Position numbers and translations under genes: made by a program. The notes beneath the pieces were generated by a model. The model was not told where the DNA came from. It did not search any database and worked only from the letters and a program-made list of their open reading frames with translations. A stretch of DNA of 35,098 nucleotides from Gemmataceae bacterium (GTDB taxonomy: Bacteria > Planctomycetota > Planctomycetia > Gemmatales > Gemmataceae), in assembly GCA_022614915.1 (NCBI GenBank), contig JAKEHV010000502.1:1-35098 (forward strand), written 5' to 3'. Within the stretch, counting starts at the first letter, position 1. Each line of letters begins with the position of its first letter. Shown here piece by piece: positions 21,332-30,005 of the stretch.

Positions 21332-22723
21332 TCAAAACTCCGCGTTGCCGGGTGTGCGCGGGAAGGGGATGACGTCGCGGATGTTGGCCATGCCGGTGAG
21401 GAAGAGGAGGACGCGCTCCAGGCCAAGGCCGAAACCGGAATGGGGCACGGTGCCGTAGCGGCGCAGGTCGAGATACCACTGATACGGCTCCAGGCTCATG
21501 CCTTTGCCTTTCATGTTCTGTTCGAGCACGTCGAGCCGTTCTTCGCGCTGGCTGCCGCCAATGATTTCGCCGACGCCGGGGACCAGGACGTCCATGGCCC
21601 GCACGGTTTTGCCGTCGTCGTTGACGCGCATGTAGAAGGGCTTGATCGCGCGCGGATAGTCGAACAGGATCACCGGCCGCTGGAACTTCTTCTCGGTGAG
21701 ATAGCGCTCGTGCTCGGTCTGCAAATCCATGCCCCACTTTACCGGAAACTCGAACTGCTGCCCCGATTGCAAAAGCACCTCGATCGCCTCCGTGTACGGC
21801 AAGCGCAAAAACTCGCTCTTCTGGATATGTTCCAGCCGGGTCAGCACGTCCTTGTCGATGCGCTCCTGAAAAAACTTCATGTCGTCCGGGCACCGCGCCA
21901 GCGCGTCTTGGATGATGCGCTTGATGAACGCCTCGGCCAGCGTCATGTTGTCACTTAGGTCGTAGAAGGCCATTTCCGGCTCGACCATCCAGAACTCGGC
22001 CAGATGGCGCGGAGTGTTCGAGTTTTCGGCGCGAAACGTCGGCCCAAACGTATACACCTTTCCCAAAGCGCAGGCGAAGATTTCCGCTTGCAGTTGGCCA
22101 CTCACCGTGAGGAAGGCCGGCTTGGAAAAAAAATCCGCGTGAAAGTCGATGTCCGGACCCTGGCGCGGCACTTTGTTTAGGTCGAAAGTCGTTACCTTGA
22201 ACAACTCGCCGGCGCCTTCGCAATCGCTGGCGGTGATGATCGGCGTGTGCAGGTAAAGAAAATCGCGCTCTTGGAAAAAATCATGGATAGAACGGCTGGC
22301 GCAATTGCGGATCCGAGCGACCGCGCCGAAGGTGTTCGTGCGCGGCCGAAGGTGCGACACGGTGCGCAAAAACTCCATGGTCGCGCCCTTTTTCTGAATC
22401 GGATAGGTCCCCGCGTCGGCCCAGCCGTGCACCGTCACGCTTTTGGCTTGCACTTCGGTGGCCTGGCCTTTGGCGGGCGACTGCTTCACGAGTCCGATGA
22501 CGGTGACGCTGGCCCCCGTGCCAAGCTGCTTCACCTCGGATTCATAATTGGGTAGTGCACCTTCGGCGAGAATTTGCACGTTGCCCTGACAAGTGCCGTC
22601 GTTGAGCTCGAGAAAGCTGAAGCCGCCTTTGGAATCACGGCGTGTGCGCACCCAGCCCTGCAATTGGACTTCTTTGCCGATGGACTCTTCCTTGCGCGCT
22701 TGCGCCACCGAAATGCGTTCCAT
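21332..22723 (-). CDS. asnS: asparaginyl-tRNA synthetase
   Basis: The ATG at 22721-22723 follows AAAGGAG and gives 463 aa, the usual AsnS length. Residues 1-100 form the OB-fold anticodon-binding domain ([19 protein letters not shown]). The class II catalytic domain follows with [17 protein letters not shown] (motif 1 region), [20 protein letters not shown] (motif 2) and [15 protein letters not shown] (motif 3). It charges tRNA-Asn with asparagine in the cytosol. Distinction from AspRS rests on the [10 protein letters not shown] and EGAGELF segments. It is divergent from the cyclophilin gene, with a 139-base gap. A hairpin terminator follows at 21206. Confidence 0.96.
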   Translation of the reverse strand: MERISVAQARKEESIGKEVQLQGWVRTRRDSKGGFSFLELNDGTCQGNVQILAEGALPNYESEVKQLGTGASVTVIGLVKQSPAKGQATEVQAKSVTVHGWADAGTYPIQKKGATMEFLRTVSHLRPRTNTFGAVARIRNCASRSIHDFFQERDFLYLHTPIITASDCEGAGELFKVTTFDLNKVPRQGPDIDFHADFFSKPAFLTVSGQLQAEIFACALGKVYTFGPTFRAENSNTPRHLAEFWMVEPEMAFYDLSDNMTLAEAFIKRIIQDALARCPDDMKFFQERIDKDVLTRLEHIQKSEFLRLPYTEAIEVLLQSGQQFEFPVKWGMDLQTEHERYLTEKKFQRPVILFDYPRAIKPFYMRVNDDGKTVRAMDVLVPGVGEIIGGSQREERLDVLEQNMKGKGMSLEPYQWYLDLRRYGTVPHSGFGLGLERVLLFLTGMANIRDVIPFPRTPGNAEF

Positions 22724-22862
22724 GTTCGTCTCCTTTGGTGTCAATCTACCAGCACCTGGAGGCGAATTCTAACAGGCGGGGAGAAAAACCTCGATTTTCG
22801 CCCAATCCATTGGGAACATAGGAGAGTGCCGGCGGCGGCTCGAACAAGTTGACGAGGCAGCC

Positions 22863-23750
22863 ATGAACACGAACTTGCATTGGTCATCGCGTGGGCAGGG
22901 CGCAGGTGCACTGGCAATAGCGGTGTACTTGATACTACATCTGGCGCCGACCGCAACTCCCCAAGCGGCCCAAGGCGAATCTCCCTCGGTTGTCTTCGAG
23001 ACGACGCTCGGCAAAATCACGATTGAGCTTTACCCGGACAAAGCTCCGGTCACGGTGAAAAACTTCTTGCAGTACGTGGACGACCGCTTCTACGACGGCC
23101 TGATCTTTCACCGCGTGATCCGGGATTTCATGATTCAAGGCGGCGGCCACGAGCCGGGACTCAAAGAGAAAAAGGCGCGGCCGCCTATCCAGCATGAACC
23201 GAACAGCGGATTGTCCAATCTGCGCGGCACCATCGCCCTGGCGCGCACCGCGGCGCCGGACAGCGGCACGTCACAGTTCTTCATCAATGTCAAAGACAAC
23301 CGGCAATTGGATGGACAAGCCGGGCGGCCCGGTTACACAGTCTTTGGCAAAGTCGTCCAAGGGATGGAGGTGGTGGACAAGATCCGCGGCGTCAAAACCC
23401 AAATGCGCGGGCCACACGCCGACGTGCCTGTTGAAGACGTTGTCATTCGGTCCGCGCGCCGGGCGGGCGGGCTTAAGATCGAAGTCGGCAGCGAGTTCCA
23501 CAAAGCGCGCGCTTTCAGCGTCGTCGCATACGTCGCGCATCCTCAGCGCGGCGCGACGCTGACCCTGGAATTGCCGGACGAGCTAGAGATCGTGGAAGGC
23601 AAGACCGTGCGGCCTGTGCCGACGCCTTTGGCATCAGCCACCAGCGTCGTCGTGTGGCAATTGCGCGGCAACCGCCCCGGCACTTATGCGATTACGGTGC
23701 GCTCCAACGCCGGCCTGGTCCAGAAGCGCGAAGTGCGAATTCTCGATTGA
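22863..23750 (+). CDS. secreted peptidyl-prolyl cis-trans isomerase (cyclophilin) with extra C-terminal domain
   Basis: This 295-aa protein starts at ATG 22863. An N-terminal hydrophobic segment ([20 protein letters not shown]) is a signal peptide or anchor. The cyclophilin core spans about residues 42-195: [20 protein letters not shown], then [19 protein letters not shown] with the catalytic Arg of FHRVI..FMIQGG, then GTIALAR and [13 protein letters not shown]. It speeds proline isomerisation during folding, here outside the cytosol. Residues 205-295 form an additional beta-rich, Ig-like segment ([20 protein letters not shown], ending [11 protein letters not shown]) not part of the standard fold. 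The gene stands alone between asnS and the stress protein. Confidence 0.93.
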   Translation: MNTNLHWSSRGQGAGALAIAVYLILHLAPTATPQAAQGESPSVVFETTLGKITIELYPDKAPVTVKNFLQYVDDRFYDGLIFHRVIRDFMIQGGGHEPGLKEKKARPPIQHEPNSGLSNLRGTIALARTAAPDSGTSQFFINVKDNRQLDGQAGRPGYTVFGKVVQGMEVVDKIRGVKTQMRGPHADVPVEDVVIRSARRAGGLKIEVGSEFHKARAFSVVAYVAHPQRGATLTLELPDELEIVEGKTVRPVPTPLASATSVVVWQLRGNRPGTYAITVRSNAGLVQKREVRILD

Positions 23751-23845
23751 GGTCGCCATTTTCCACCATGAGTGCGTAAAATAACAGTAAGCACATCCGA
23801 CCGGCACGAAGGCCCAAACTCACTTCGACACTGAGGAGGTGAACC

Positions 23846-24334
23846 ATGTTAGGCCTGCGCACCATTTTGCATCCGACGGATTTCTCGCCCAACTCCGTGT
23901 ACGCGCTGCACGTGGCCAGCGCCCTGGCGCGCGACTACAACGCCAACCTGATAATCCTGCACGTTTACGCCGTCCCCGTGGCGGTGTACGGCTACGGCGA
24001 AGGCGTCCTTCCGCCCAGAGAGGAGCAATTGGAATCGCTGCGCAAGGAACTGCACGAAGTTCAAGTCCCCGACGTGCGCCTGACGCATCTCTTGGTTGAA
24101 GGGGATTCCGTCGGCGAGATTCTGCGCGTCGCCGACCAAAACCACGCCGACCTGATCGTGATGGGCACGCACGGCCGACGCGGCCTGAAGCGCTTGCTCA
24201 TGGGCAGCGTCGCGGAAATGGTGGTACGGCGGGCGTCGTGCCCCGTCTTGACCGTGCGCACGCCGGTGCTCGAAGAAGCATTGGCGGGCGCGGCCGGCAG
24301 CGCACAGACCGAGTCGCCGCATTACGCGACGTGA
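23846..24334 (+). CDS. universal stress protein (UspA family)
   Basis: The ATG at 23846 follows a strong GAGGAGGTG and gives 162 aa. The start MLGLRTILHPTDFSPNS is the Usp beta1 with the conserved Asp. The ATP-binding signature G2xG9xG(S/T) appears as GTHGRRGLKRLLMGSVAE at about residues 112-129. ILHVYAVPV and CPVLTVRTP are further family strands. It is probably an ATP-binding homodimer in the cytosol. A TAAAAT at 23777-23782 may be a -10, without a clear -35. Confidence 0.93.
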   Translation: MLGLRTILHPTDFSPNSVYALHVASALARDYNANLIILHVYAVPVAVYGYGEGVLPPREEQLESLRKELHEVQVPDVRLTHLLVEGDSVGEILRVADQNHADLIVMGTHGRRGLKRLLMGSVAEMVVRRASCPVLTVRTPVLEEALAGAAGSAQTESPHYAT

Positions 24335-24661
24335 CCTTCAGCTCTACAGCAAGAAGCGATCCTCGCCCCTACCCCTCACATTGTGGAGCGGGGTCAGGGG
24401 CGAGGCAGACGCATGAGTTGCACTGCTGTTGCGGAACAAGCCGCGCGGGCAGAATGCCGGCGCCATTCCAATTGACCAATCGTCACAATCAGAACGGCAA
24501 TTCGAGCGCGACAAGTCGCAACGGACCGGTAGCATCGTCGCGGACTTTGCTTTGTGCTATGATCGACCTCAATCTACCGAGTGTGGGGCGCGTTTTGAAC
24601 GTGCCGCACGCCAACGAGCACGCTAGTACGTGCTCCACGTCAGCCACTTTGGAGCCAGCCT
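24335..24661. other. 327-base gap with repeats and a possible promoter
   Basis: It holds a near-perfect inverted repeat: CCTCGCCCCTACCCC (24361-24375) with GGGGTCAGGGGCGAGG (24390-24405), one inserted base. It also holds the 17-mer CGGAACAAGCCGCGCGG (24432-24448) shared with 815-831. An extended -10, TGCTATGAT at 24555-24563, sits about 100 bases before the hydrolase start. Small frames in both strands here look spurious. Confidence 0.55.
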
Positions 24662-25606
24662 ATGTCGCGCGTCGCATTGTTCTTTCTCTTTCTCCTTCCC
24701 TTGTCCGCAACAGCCGGCGAAAAAGGCGCTACGCCCGCCGGTGAGAAAAACGGCTTCACGCGCACCAAGGACGTCATCTATGGCCGCAAATTCGGCGTCG
24801 TCCTCACCCTGGACGTTTTTGCGCCGACCAAGAACGCCAACGGCCTCGGCCTCATCTGGGTCGTCTCGGGCGGCTGGTTTTCCGGGCACCAGGCGATCAA
24901 TGCTTTTTTCGCTCACGAATTCGTCAACCGCGGCTACACGGTGTTCGCGGTGGTGCACGGCAGCCAGCCCATGTTCACCATTCCCGAAATCCTGGAAGAC
25001 ATGCACCGCGCGGTGCGCTACATTCGCTATCACGCCAAGGACTACAAGATTGATCCCGACCGCCTGGGCATTTACGGCGGCTCGGCGGGCGGGCACTTGT
25101 CGCTCATGCAAGGCACGGCGGGCACGCAAGGCGCCGCGGTGTCGCTTGATCCGGTCGAGCGCGTGTCCAGCCGCGTGCAGGCGGTAGCGTGCTTTTTTCC
25201 GCCCACCGATTTTCTCAATTACGGCGAGAAAGGCAAAGACGCGCTTGGGCGCGGCGTGCTGGCGGCCTTCAAGGCTCCGTTCGACTTCCGGGAGCTCGAC
25301 AAGAAAACTAGTTCCTTCGCGCCCGTGACCGACGAGGAAATGAGACTGGAAATCGGCCGTAAGATTTCTCCCGTCACGCACGTCAGCAAGGACGATCCGC
25401 CGACGCTCATTCTGCACGGCGACGCGGACAAGCTCGTGCCCATTCAGCAAGCGGAGATCTTCGTGGCCAAATACAAGGAAGTAGGCGCAGAGGCGGAGCT
25501 GGTCGTGCGCAAAGGCGCTGCCCACGGTTGGCCGTCGCTGGTCAAAGATTTGTCGCACTTCGCCGACTGGTTCGACCGGCATTTGCTAAAAATAGAAAAG
25601 AAATAA
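24662..25606 (+). CDS. secreted alpha/beta hydrolase (esterase-like)
   Basis: This 314-aa protein starts at ATG 24662 after GGAG, with signal peptide MSRVALFFLFLLPLSATAGE. The nucleophile elbow GIYGGSAGGH places Ser at about residue 141. The acid LILHGDADKLVP and the base KGAAHGW complete a Ser-Asp-His triad in the expected order. The oxyanion-side strand is LIWVVSGGWFSGH. DRLGIYGGSAGG and the alternation of motifs are typical of the BD-FAE/prolyl-oligopeptidase-like esterases common in planctomycetes. It probably deacylates a sugar or small ester in the periplasm; the substrate is unknown. Confidence 0.92.
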   Translation: MSRVALFFLFLLPLSATAGEKGATPAGEKNGFTRTKDVIYGRKFGVVLTLDVFAPTKNANGLGLIWVVSGGWFSGHQAINAFFAHEFVNRGYTVFAVVHGSQPMFTIPEILEDMHRAVRYIRYHAKDYKIDPDRLGIYGGSAGGHLSLMQGTAGTQGAAVSLDPVERVSSRVQAVACFFPPTDFLNYGEKGKDALGRGVLAAFKAPFDFRELDKKTSSFAPVTDEEMRLEIGRKISPVTHVSKDDPPTLILHGDADKLVPIQQAEIFVAKYKEVGAEAELVVRKGAAHGWPSLVKDLSHFADWFDRHLLKIEKK

Positions 25607-25687
25607 AGTCGTTGTCGATTGGCGGGTTATCTGTTCGTCTAGGCTGCGATTCAGTCACTAAAACCTCTTTTCGACGAAGGAGCCGCC

Positions 25688-25974
25688 ATGGCGCAGTTCA
25701 TGTTTCTCTTGTATGACGATCCCAGTGCGTTCGCCAACGTCAGTCCCGAAGACATGCAGAAGGTGATTCAGGAATACACTGTTTGGTCGAATCAAATGGG
25801 CCAACAAGGCAAGCTATTGGGCGGTCACAAACTTGCAGACGCCATTTGCAACGCGCAGAGCAGGGCAACGAGCTCTCAGCGTATCACTTGCAAGCCGGAA
25901 TCGCCTCGATCCACGCACTGGCGCCGGAGCAGCGTTTTCTACGGGACAAATTGCGGGAGCTGCACAACGGCTAA
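25688..25974 (+). pseudogene. remnant of YCII-related (DGPF) gene joined to the tail of an ECF sigma factor gene
   Basis: The ribosome site AAGGAGCC and ATG at 25688 are intact and start MAQFMFLLYDDPSAFANVSP, the N-terminus of YCII/DGPF-type proteins, up to LLGGHKLADA near 25850. There the frame shifts by one. The new frame reads NELSAYHLQAGIASIHALAP and EQRFLRDKLRELHNG, ending at TAA 25972-25974. These resemble the QLQAAIAA.HA and ERRFL..RLAEL segments of ECF42-like sigma factors, whose genes commonly follow DGPF genes. The intervening hundreds of codons are missing. It appears to be a deletion scar of a two-gene cassette. The downstream frame to 26227 is antisense to the next gene. Confidence 0.65.
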
Positions 25975-26756
25975 TGAATCTCTTCCTCGATCAGCTTTTG
26001 CGCAAAGGACGCGCCCAAAATCGTGCCCATCTTGCGCCCACCCGTTGCCAGCCAGGTCCGATCAGCAATTCTTCGGAAAAAGGGGCCGCCTTTGGTGTAA
26101 GGCCGTATGCCGTGCAGCCGGCGGGCCGGCGTCTCCGTCAGTCCTAGGCCCGCCGCTCGCTCCAGCGTTTGGCGTTCGTGTTCATCGGTGTAGACCCGTT
26201 CGGCCGTGCCGTCGCCAAAGTGCGTGAACCCCGGATCGCGGACAAAGGCAACGGCTTGCCGCCCATACTCGATGTGCCGAATGCGACCCACGCGTTCCCC
26301 CGTGAAGACGAACGAGGTGCCGGCTTTGCCATATATGTCGAGACCGGGACAGAACCTGGCCGCCCATACACCGGCGGCAACGTAAACCCAGCCTTCGTGG
26401 CGTTGCCCGGCTGCTTCGAGCCAGCCGTCGCCGACCGCTGTCACATCTTGCTTGATCGGATTCGCTTCCAGAATCGTGGTGGGCGGCACGAACAGAAAAC
26501 TCTCTTTTCTTCCATCGTCATGAGTCAAGTCCACGTGCCGGACGCCGTAGAGACGGTCCAACACGGCGACAGCCCGGTGGAAATGCTTTTGAAGTTTCCG
26601 TCCGGCCCAGGCCTCTTTGAAAAGCCCGGCAGCTGCAGGCGAGGCAGCGTTCGGCAGGGCCGCATCGAACACGCGTGCTTCGATGCCCTTTTGGCGCGCA
26701 TAGGCGGCTGCCTGGGAGCCAAACAAGCCGGCGCCGACCACCAAGAGAACAGGCAT
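25971..26756 (-). CDS. short DAO-type FAD-dependent oxidoreductase
   Basis: This 261-aa protein begins at ATG 26754-26756 with MPVLLVVGAGLFGSQAAAYA, the Rossmann GxGxxG motif for FAD. ARVFDAAL ends the second strand. The C-terminal segment TWLATGGRKMGTILGASFAQ is the second FAD-contacting motif of glycine/D-amino acid oxidase relatives. It is shorter than the usual 350-400 residues, so the substrate domain is reduced. The substrate is unknown, probably an amine. It overlaps the end of the convergent YCII/sigma remnant by four bases. No membrane signal is seen. Confidence 0.82.
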   Translation of the reverse strand: MPVLLVVGAGLFGSQAAAYARQKGIEARVFDAALPNAASPAAAGLFKEAWAGRKLQKHFHRAVAVLDRLYGVRHVDLTHDDGRKESFLFVPPTTILEANPIKQDVTAVGDGWLEAAGQRHEGWVYVAAGVWAARFCPGLDIYGKAGTSFVFTGERVGRIRHIEYGRQAVAFVRDPGFTHFGDGTAERVYTDEHERQTLERAAGLGLTETPARRLHGIRPYTKGGPFFRRIADRTWLATGGRKMGTILGASFAQKLIEEEIH

Positions 26757-26960
26757 GACAACAATCTCGCTATCGTCGGATCAGTTTTCTGCCCAATTTA
26801 GAAAAAAAACATTCGGACCGCTACTTGCCCGCTGGACGCTTTCCAGTGGGTGTATTATGATGAGGAGATTGAGGCCCAATCCCGTCTCTTTTGGGCCTTG
26901 CCCGCGTGGGGCATCGTTCATGTGGAATCCCTGGTGGACCGGCATTTCTAGCGAGGAACC

Positions 26961-27416
26961 ATGAGCTTTGCAGGGAATGGGGAGCTCGTTCCCGTGGGTG
27001 GGGGCGACGCAATTCCGCTCATTCGCGAAACCTTGACCTTGGGCCGTCGCGAGTCGTGCGACATCCCCTTGCGTTTTCCCAACGTTTCCGGCACGCACTG
27101 TGAATTGAATTACCGCGACGGCTACTGGATCGTCAAAGACCGCGGCAGCACCAACGGCGTCAAAGTCAACGGCGTCCGCGTGCAGAAGAAAATCCTGCAC
27201 CCAGGCGACACCATCACCATCGCCAAGCGCAGCTATACCATCGAATACGTCCAGACCATGGGCAAGCAGGCCTTGGACGAGCTGATGGAAGACGTCGATG
27301 AAGTGATGGATCGGCCGCTCTTGGAGAAAGCCGGCCTGGTCCACCCGCCGCGCGACGACAAAAAGAAGAAAATCTCGCGCCGGCCGTGGGAAGAAATGGA
27401 TTTCGACGAAGAGTAG
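26961..27416 (+). CDS. FHA domain protein
   Basis: The ATG at 26961 follows GAGGAA and gives 151 aa. The FHA domain covers about residues 20-100: LTLGRRESCDIPLRFPNVSG with the phosphothreonine-binding Arg and Ser, then HCELNYRDGYWIVKDRGSTN and GVKVNGVRV. It binds phosphothreonine peptides and so reads Hanks-kinase output. The C-terminus is Lys/Asp-rich (DDKKKKISRRPWEEMDF), probably disordered. Three Hanks kinases occur in the window but none is adjacent. It is divergent from the FAD oxidoreductase. Confidence 0.93.
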   Translation: MSFAGNGELVPVGGGDAIPLIRETLTLGRRESCDIPLRFPNVSGTHCELNYRDGYWIVKDRGSTNGVKVNGVRVQKKILHPGDTITIAKRSYTIEYVQTMGKQALDELMEDVDEVMDRPLLEKAGLVHPPRDDKKKKISRRPWEEMDFDEE

Positions 27417-27418
27417 GT

Positions 27419-27466
27419 TAGGATTCCGTTCCTGACCATTGCGAGATGGACAGGAACGGAATCCTA
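27419..27466. repeat. 16-bp perfect hairpin between convergent genes
   Basis: TAGGATTCCGTTCCTG (27419-27434) pairs perfectly with CAGGAACGGAATCCTA (27451-27466) around a 16-base loop. It starts three bases after the FHA stop (27416) and ends three bases before the stop codon side of the convergent CPBP gene (27469). There is no T-run, so termination would not be of the classical type. Confidence 0.88.
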
Positions 27467-27468
27467 TC

Positions 27469-28236
27469 CTACCAATAGCGTGAAACCATATCGTAACCCA
27501 CCGTCATGATGGCGACATCCACCAGCAGGTGGCAAATCCAGGGTGCATAGAGGTTGCCGTACCGGTGGTACATCCAGGCCCACACCCCACCGCCCACCGC
27601 CACGCATATTGAAAAAGGAACTGCCGCCGTCCAAAAGTACCCCGGCAGATAAAAGCCGAGCACAAGCACATGGTGCGACATGAACGCCAGGCTGGAGACG
27701 GCGATTGCGGCCGGTAAAGGCAGATAGCGCTGGAGCCAACCGAACACGAACCAGCGCCAGTAGTATTCTTCCAGGAAGGAATGGAAGACGGCAATGAACA
27801 GCGCCATGGTCAGAAAAGCCGCGGGCGTGCTGGCGTGAAATTCGCTGAGCCAATGATGGACTTTCTCCCCGGTATGCGCTAAGACCGGCGTGTCTTTGAG
27901 CAGGAGAAAATACAAGATGAATACGCCCGCGGCGACGACGGCGGCCAAGCCAACGGCCAGCGCCATCCCCCGGCGATCGGGCCGCGCCCAGCGAATCTGT
28001 TCGCGCTCGGTAAGCCAGACATAAAGCAAGGGCAAACCGAATTGTGCGATTTTGCCGGCGAAGAACACGCCCTTCAGCACGTCACTGCCCGCCAACGTCG
28101 AACCCGGCAAGACCCAAAACTCGACGAGGCTCATCACGCTGGGAAACAGCATCGCGCACAACAACACGGCGAGGTCGCGCGTGGCCTTGCTTTTGTTGTC
28201 TGCTGGGATCAATGTAAGTGGCGGTTGATTCATCAT
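27469..28236 (-). CDS. CPBP family intramembrane metalloprotease
   Basis: This 255-aa protein has about eight hydrophobic helices. Motif 1 is HSFLEEYYWRWFVFGWLQ (EExxxR) at about residue 157, motif 2 is LAFMSHHVLVLG and motif 3 is APWICHLLVDVA. The two Glu and the His residues are the expected metal and catalytic positions of CPBP (Abi/Rce1-like) proteases. It sits in the inner membrane. Family members process prenylated or peptide substrates or act in bacteriocin self-immunity; the specific role here is unknown. The start MMNQPPLTLIPADN precedes the first helix. Confidence 0.9.
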   Translation of the reverse strand: MMNQPPLTLIPADNKSKATRDLAVLLCAMLFPSVMSLVEFWVLPGSTLAGSDVLKGVFFAGKIAQFGLPLLYVWLTEREQIRWARPDRRGMALAVGLAAVVAAGVFILYFLLLKDTPVLAHTGEKVHHWLSEFHASTPAAFLTMALFIAVFHSFLEEYYWRWFVFGWLQRYLPLPAAIAVSSLAFMSHHVLVLGFYLPGYFWTAAVPFSICVAVGGGVWAWMYHRYGNLYAPWICHLLVDVAIMTVGYDMVSRYW

Positions 28237-28301
28237 TTAGAATGAGGCACGCAGTATTGCGAGGATATAACGCGAGCGCGAAACGATGAATCAAATTCAC
28301 T

Positions 28302-29603
28302 TTACTTGAGATTGATCTTTGGCTGGCCTATGAACTGCTCGCGCAGGGCTTGCACTTGTTCCTGGGTCATTTCGCCCTTTTGCAGCCAGATGCGGTGATT
28401 GAGGACGAGCGGGTTTTCTTCGGTCAGCTTGTACTCGAAATAGCAGCCGAAGCGGCCATAGTCGCGTTCGCTGTACCGTTTTTCGCCGGGGTTGGTGGGA
28501 TGGTCGAGGTAGGCGACGGTGTAACGTTGCTTGCCGAGGACGAAGGAAAGCCCATGCCAGGGTAAATCGACGGGGCCTTGCTTGGTCTTGGGTTCCCAGT
28601 TGCGGGTTTCGCCGGGCTTGCCTTTGCCGTCGGGACGAAGGTAGTAGGTTTGCGCCTTGGTCTTCTCGGCGACCTCGTTGGCGGCGCGGAACTGGAAGCC
28701 GGCGTGCTGCGGATCGCCGTCGAGCAGCACCATGCCGCCTGTCGTTTTGAGGCGCGTGGCAAACTCCACAAGCGTGCCGCCGGGGACGTTGTAAACGGTC
28801 ATTTCCCGTTCTTCTTGGGCAAACGTGGTCTTGTCCGGGCCAACCCAATCGAGCAAGACGCGGTGTCGGCCAAGCACCGGCCCGGCCTCAACGTTCAAAA
28901 ACTTCACGTGCGCGACATATTCTTTCGGGCAATGCCAGGTGTCCGCCTTCTTTGTGAGGCCCTTGCCGTAGCTGACGCGATTGAAGCCGAACATGAGGCC
29001 GCGGTGGTGCGGGAAAACCAGCCTCTTCTCATCGGAGTAGGAATCGGTATGCCCGCCGTTGGTGACGAAGCGTTGGCCGTCCGGGTCGTAGAGGTGATGG
29101 AAAACCTTGTAGGACTTGTTGCGCGCGTCCTTGGAGGAATCTTCATAGGTCTTGTACATATAGCGCAGCACCGGGCGATCCTTGAAGTATAGTTCCGCGA
29201 ACTCGCCAGGCACGTCTTTCCAATTGAAGGTGGGCGAGGATTCCGCGCTCTTGACGCCTTCCTTCGGCGCTTCAGCGATCTTACAAGTGAGAGTCATCGG
29301 CTTGCCGGCAACGATTTCCGAAACGACCAGATGCAGATCGCGGCGCACCGCGTCTTTGGCGGCCGGAGTCGATTCCGAGACGATACCGGGCGCTGTGAGC
29401 TGCCCGGGCAAAGGCTGCCCATCGAGCGCCAGCGAAGTTAGCTGCGGGTTCGCGATGTTAGCCGGCAGCGCGAGTGGAATGCGCACTGGAGCTTGCTTGG
29501 AGCTCTTGCCAAAGTTGAGTTGAAGCGTGACTGTCGTTTCTTGAGCGGCCGCCGCAGCCACAGAGAAGATGCTTCCCAGTGTGAGCAACGCTAGTCGTTT
29601 CAT
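28302..29603 (-). CDS. secreted PmoA-like (DUF6807-type) protein
   Basis: The ATG at 29601-29603 gives 433 aa with signal peptide MKRLALLTLGSIFSVAAAAA; the longer start at 29819 precedes a non-homologous tail. The region from about residue 150 (ELYFKDRPVLRYMYKTYED, FHHLYDPDGQRFVTNGG, FPHHRGLMFGFNRVSYG) matches the family called methane oxygenase PmoA-like in planctomycete genomes, which has nothing to do with methane oxidation here. The end GCYFEYKLTEENPLVLNHRI is also typical. It is probably periplasmic and beta-rich; PmoA-like genes are often near Gfo/Idh/MocA oxidoreductases, and one lies at 31664. The function is unknown. Confidence 0.88.
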   Translation of the reverse strand: MKRLALLTLGSIFSVAAAAAQETTVTLQLNFGKSSKQAPVRIPLALPANIANPQLTSLALDGQPLPGQLTAPGIVSESTPAAKDAVRRDLHLVVSEIVAGKPMTLTCKIAEAPKEGVKSAESSPTFNWKDVPGEFAELYFKDRPVLRYMYKTYEDSSKDARNKSYKVFHHLYDPDGQRFVTNGGHTDSYSDEKRLVFPHHRGLMFGFNRVSYGKGLTKKADTWHCPKEYVAHVKFLNVEAGPVLGRHRVLLDWVGPDKTTFAQEEREMTVYNVPGGTLVEFATRLKTTGGMVLLDGDPQHAGFQFRAANEVAEKTKAQTYYLRPDGKGKPGETRNWEPKTKQGPVDLPWHGLSFVLGKQRYTVAYLDHPTNPGEKRYSERDYGRFGCYFEYKLTEENPLVLNHRIWLQKGEMTQEQVQALREQFIGQPKINLK

Positions 29604-29726
29604 GTCAGCATTCTCGAATTGGTCTGTTCTTATTTCGCAAATCTTCAGAGTCGTCGGCTGAATTGTCAAGTGGGAAAGCAATGATATGAGTTTTTCATCT
29701 CTTTTCCACATGTCGTGCGAGTGCGC

Positions 29727-29756
29727 TTGCGATGCCCCGTCGACAAAGGATAAAAT
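29727..29756 (+). promoter_or_regulatory. possible promoter of the toxin-antitoxin-like pair
   Basis: TTGCGA (29727-29732), 18 bases, then TAAAAT (29751-29756). Transcription would start near 29763, about 20 bases before the ATG at 29784. The spacing is one base longer than optimal. Confidence 0.4.
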
Positions 29757-29783
29757 GAGAGGAAGTTGTTCGAGGGTGAAATC

Positions 29784-30005
29784 ATGGATAAGAAAAAACG
29801 CAAGAAAGCTCATCAGCATGCAATTCCAAATGAGGAAGTGACAGCCCTGATCGCCAAAGAGGTAAGGCGGATCGACGTAGACGCTTTCGAAGCCGAGTGC
29901 CGCAATGTTTTGGAACTCGAGAAAAAGGGAAAGCTATATCCTGCGGACGACGTCCTTGCAGACCTGGAAACGGCGGAAAGTCAGGATGGTAAGGAGACAA
30001 AATGA
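29784..30005 (+). CDS. putative antitoxin-like small protein
   Basis: The ATG at 29784 follows GAGGGTG and gives 73 aa. It has a very basic start (MDKKKRKKAHQH), a helical acidic middle (EVRRIDVDAFEAECRNVLEL) and the ending DDVLADLETAESQDGKETK. It overlaps the next gene by 4 bases (ATGA). Small size, charge pattern, and coupling to a RelE/ParE-like gene suggest an antitoxin. No specific DNA-binding fold can be recognised, so the label is contextual. Confidence 0.55.
   Translation: MDKKKRKKAHQHAIPNEEVTALIAKEVRRIDVDAFEAECRNVLELEKKGKLYPADDVLADLETAESQDGKETK

Noticed and set aside
21126-21458. 110-aa plus-strand frame starting MADTSQNMM
   Set aside because: The repeated Met-x-Asp-Thr comes from the TGACTGACAC hairpins, and the rest is antisense to the end of asnS.
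24061-24744. plus- and minus-strand frames across the stress protein end and the following gap
   Set aside because: Shadows and read-through of repeats; no signals of translation.
26169-26801. 210-aa plus-strand frame opposite the FAD oxidoreductase
   Set aside because: Antisense to the GxGxxG protein and without motifs.
28578-29192. 204-aa plus-strand frame opposite the PmoA-like gene
   Set aside because: Shadow frame; no ribosome site.
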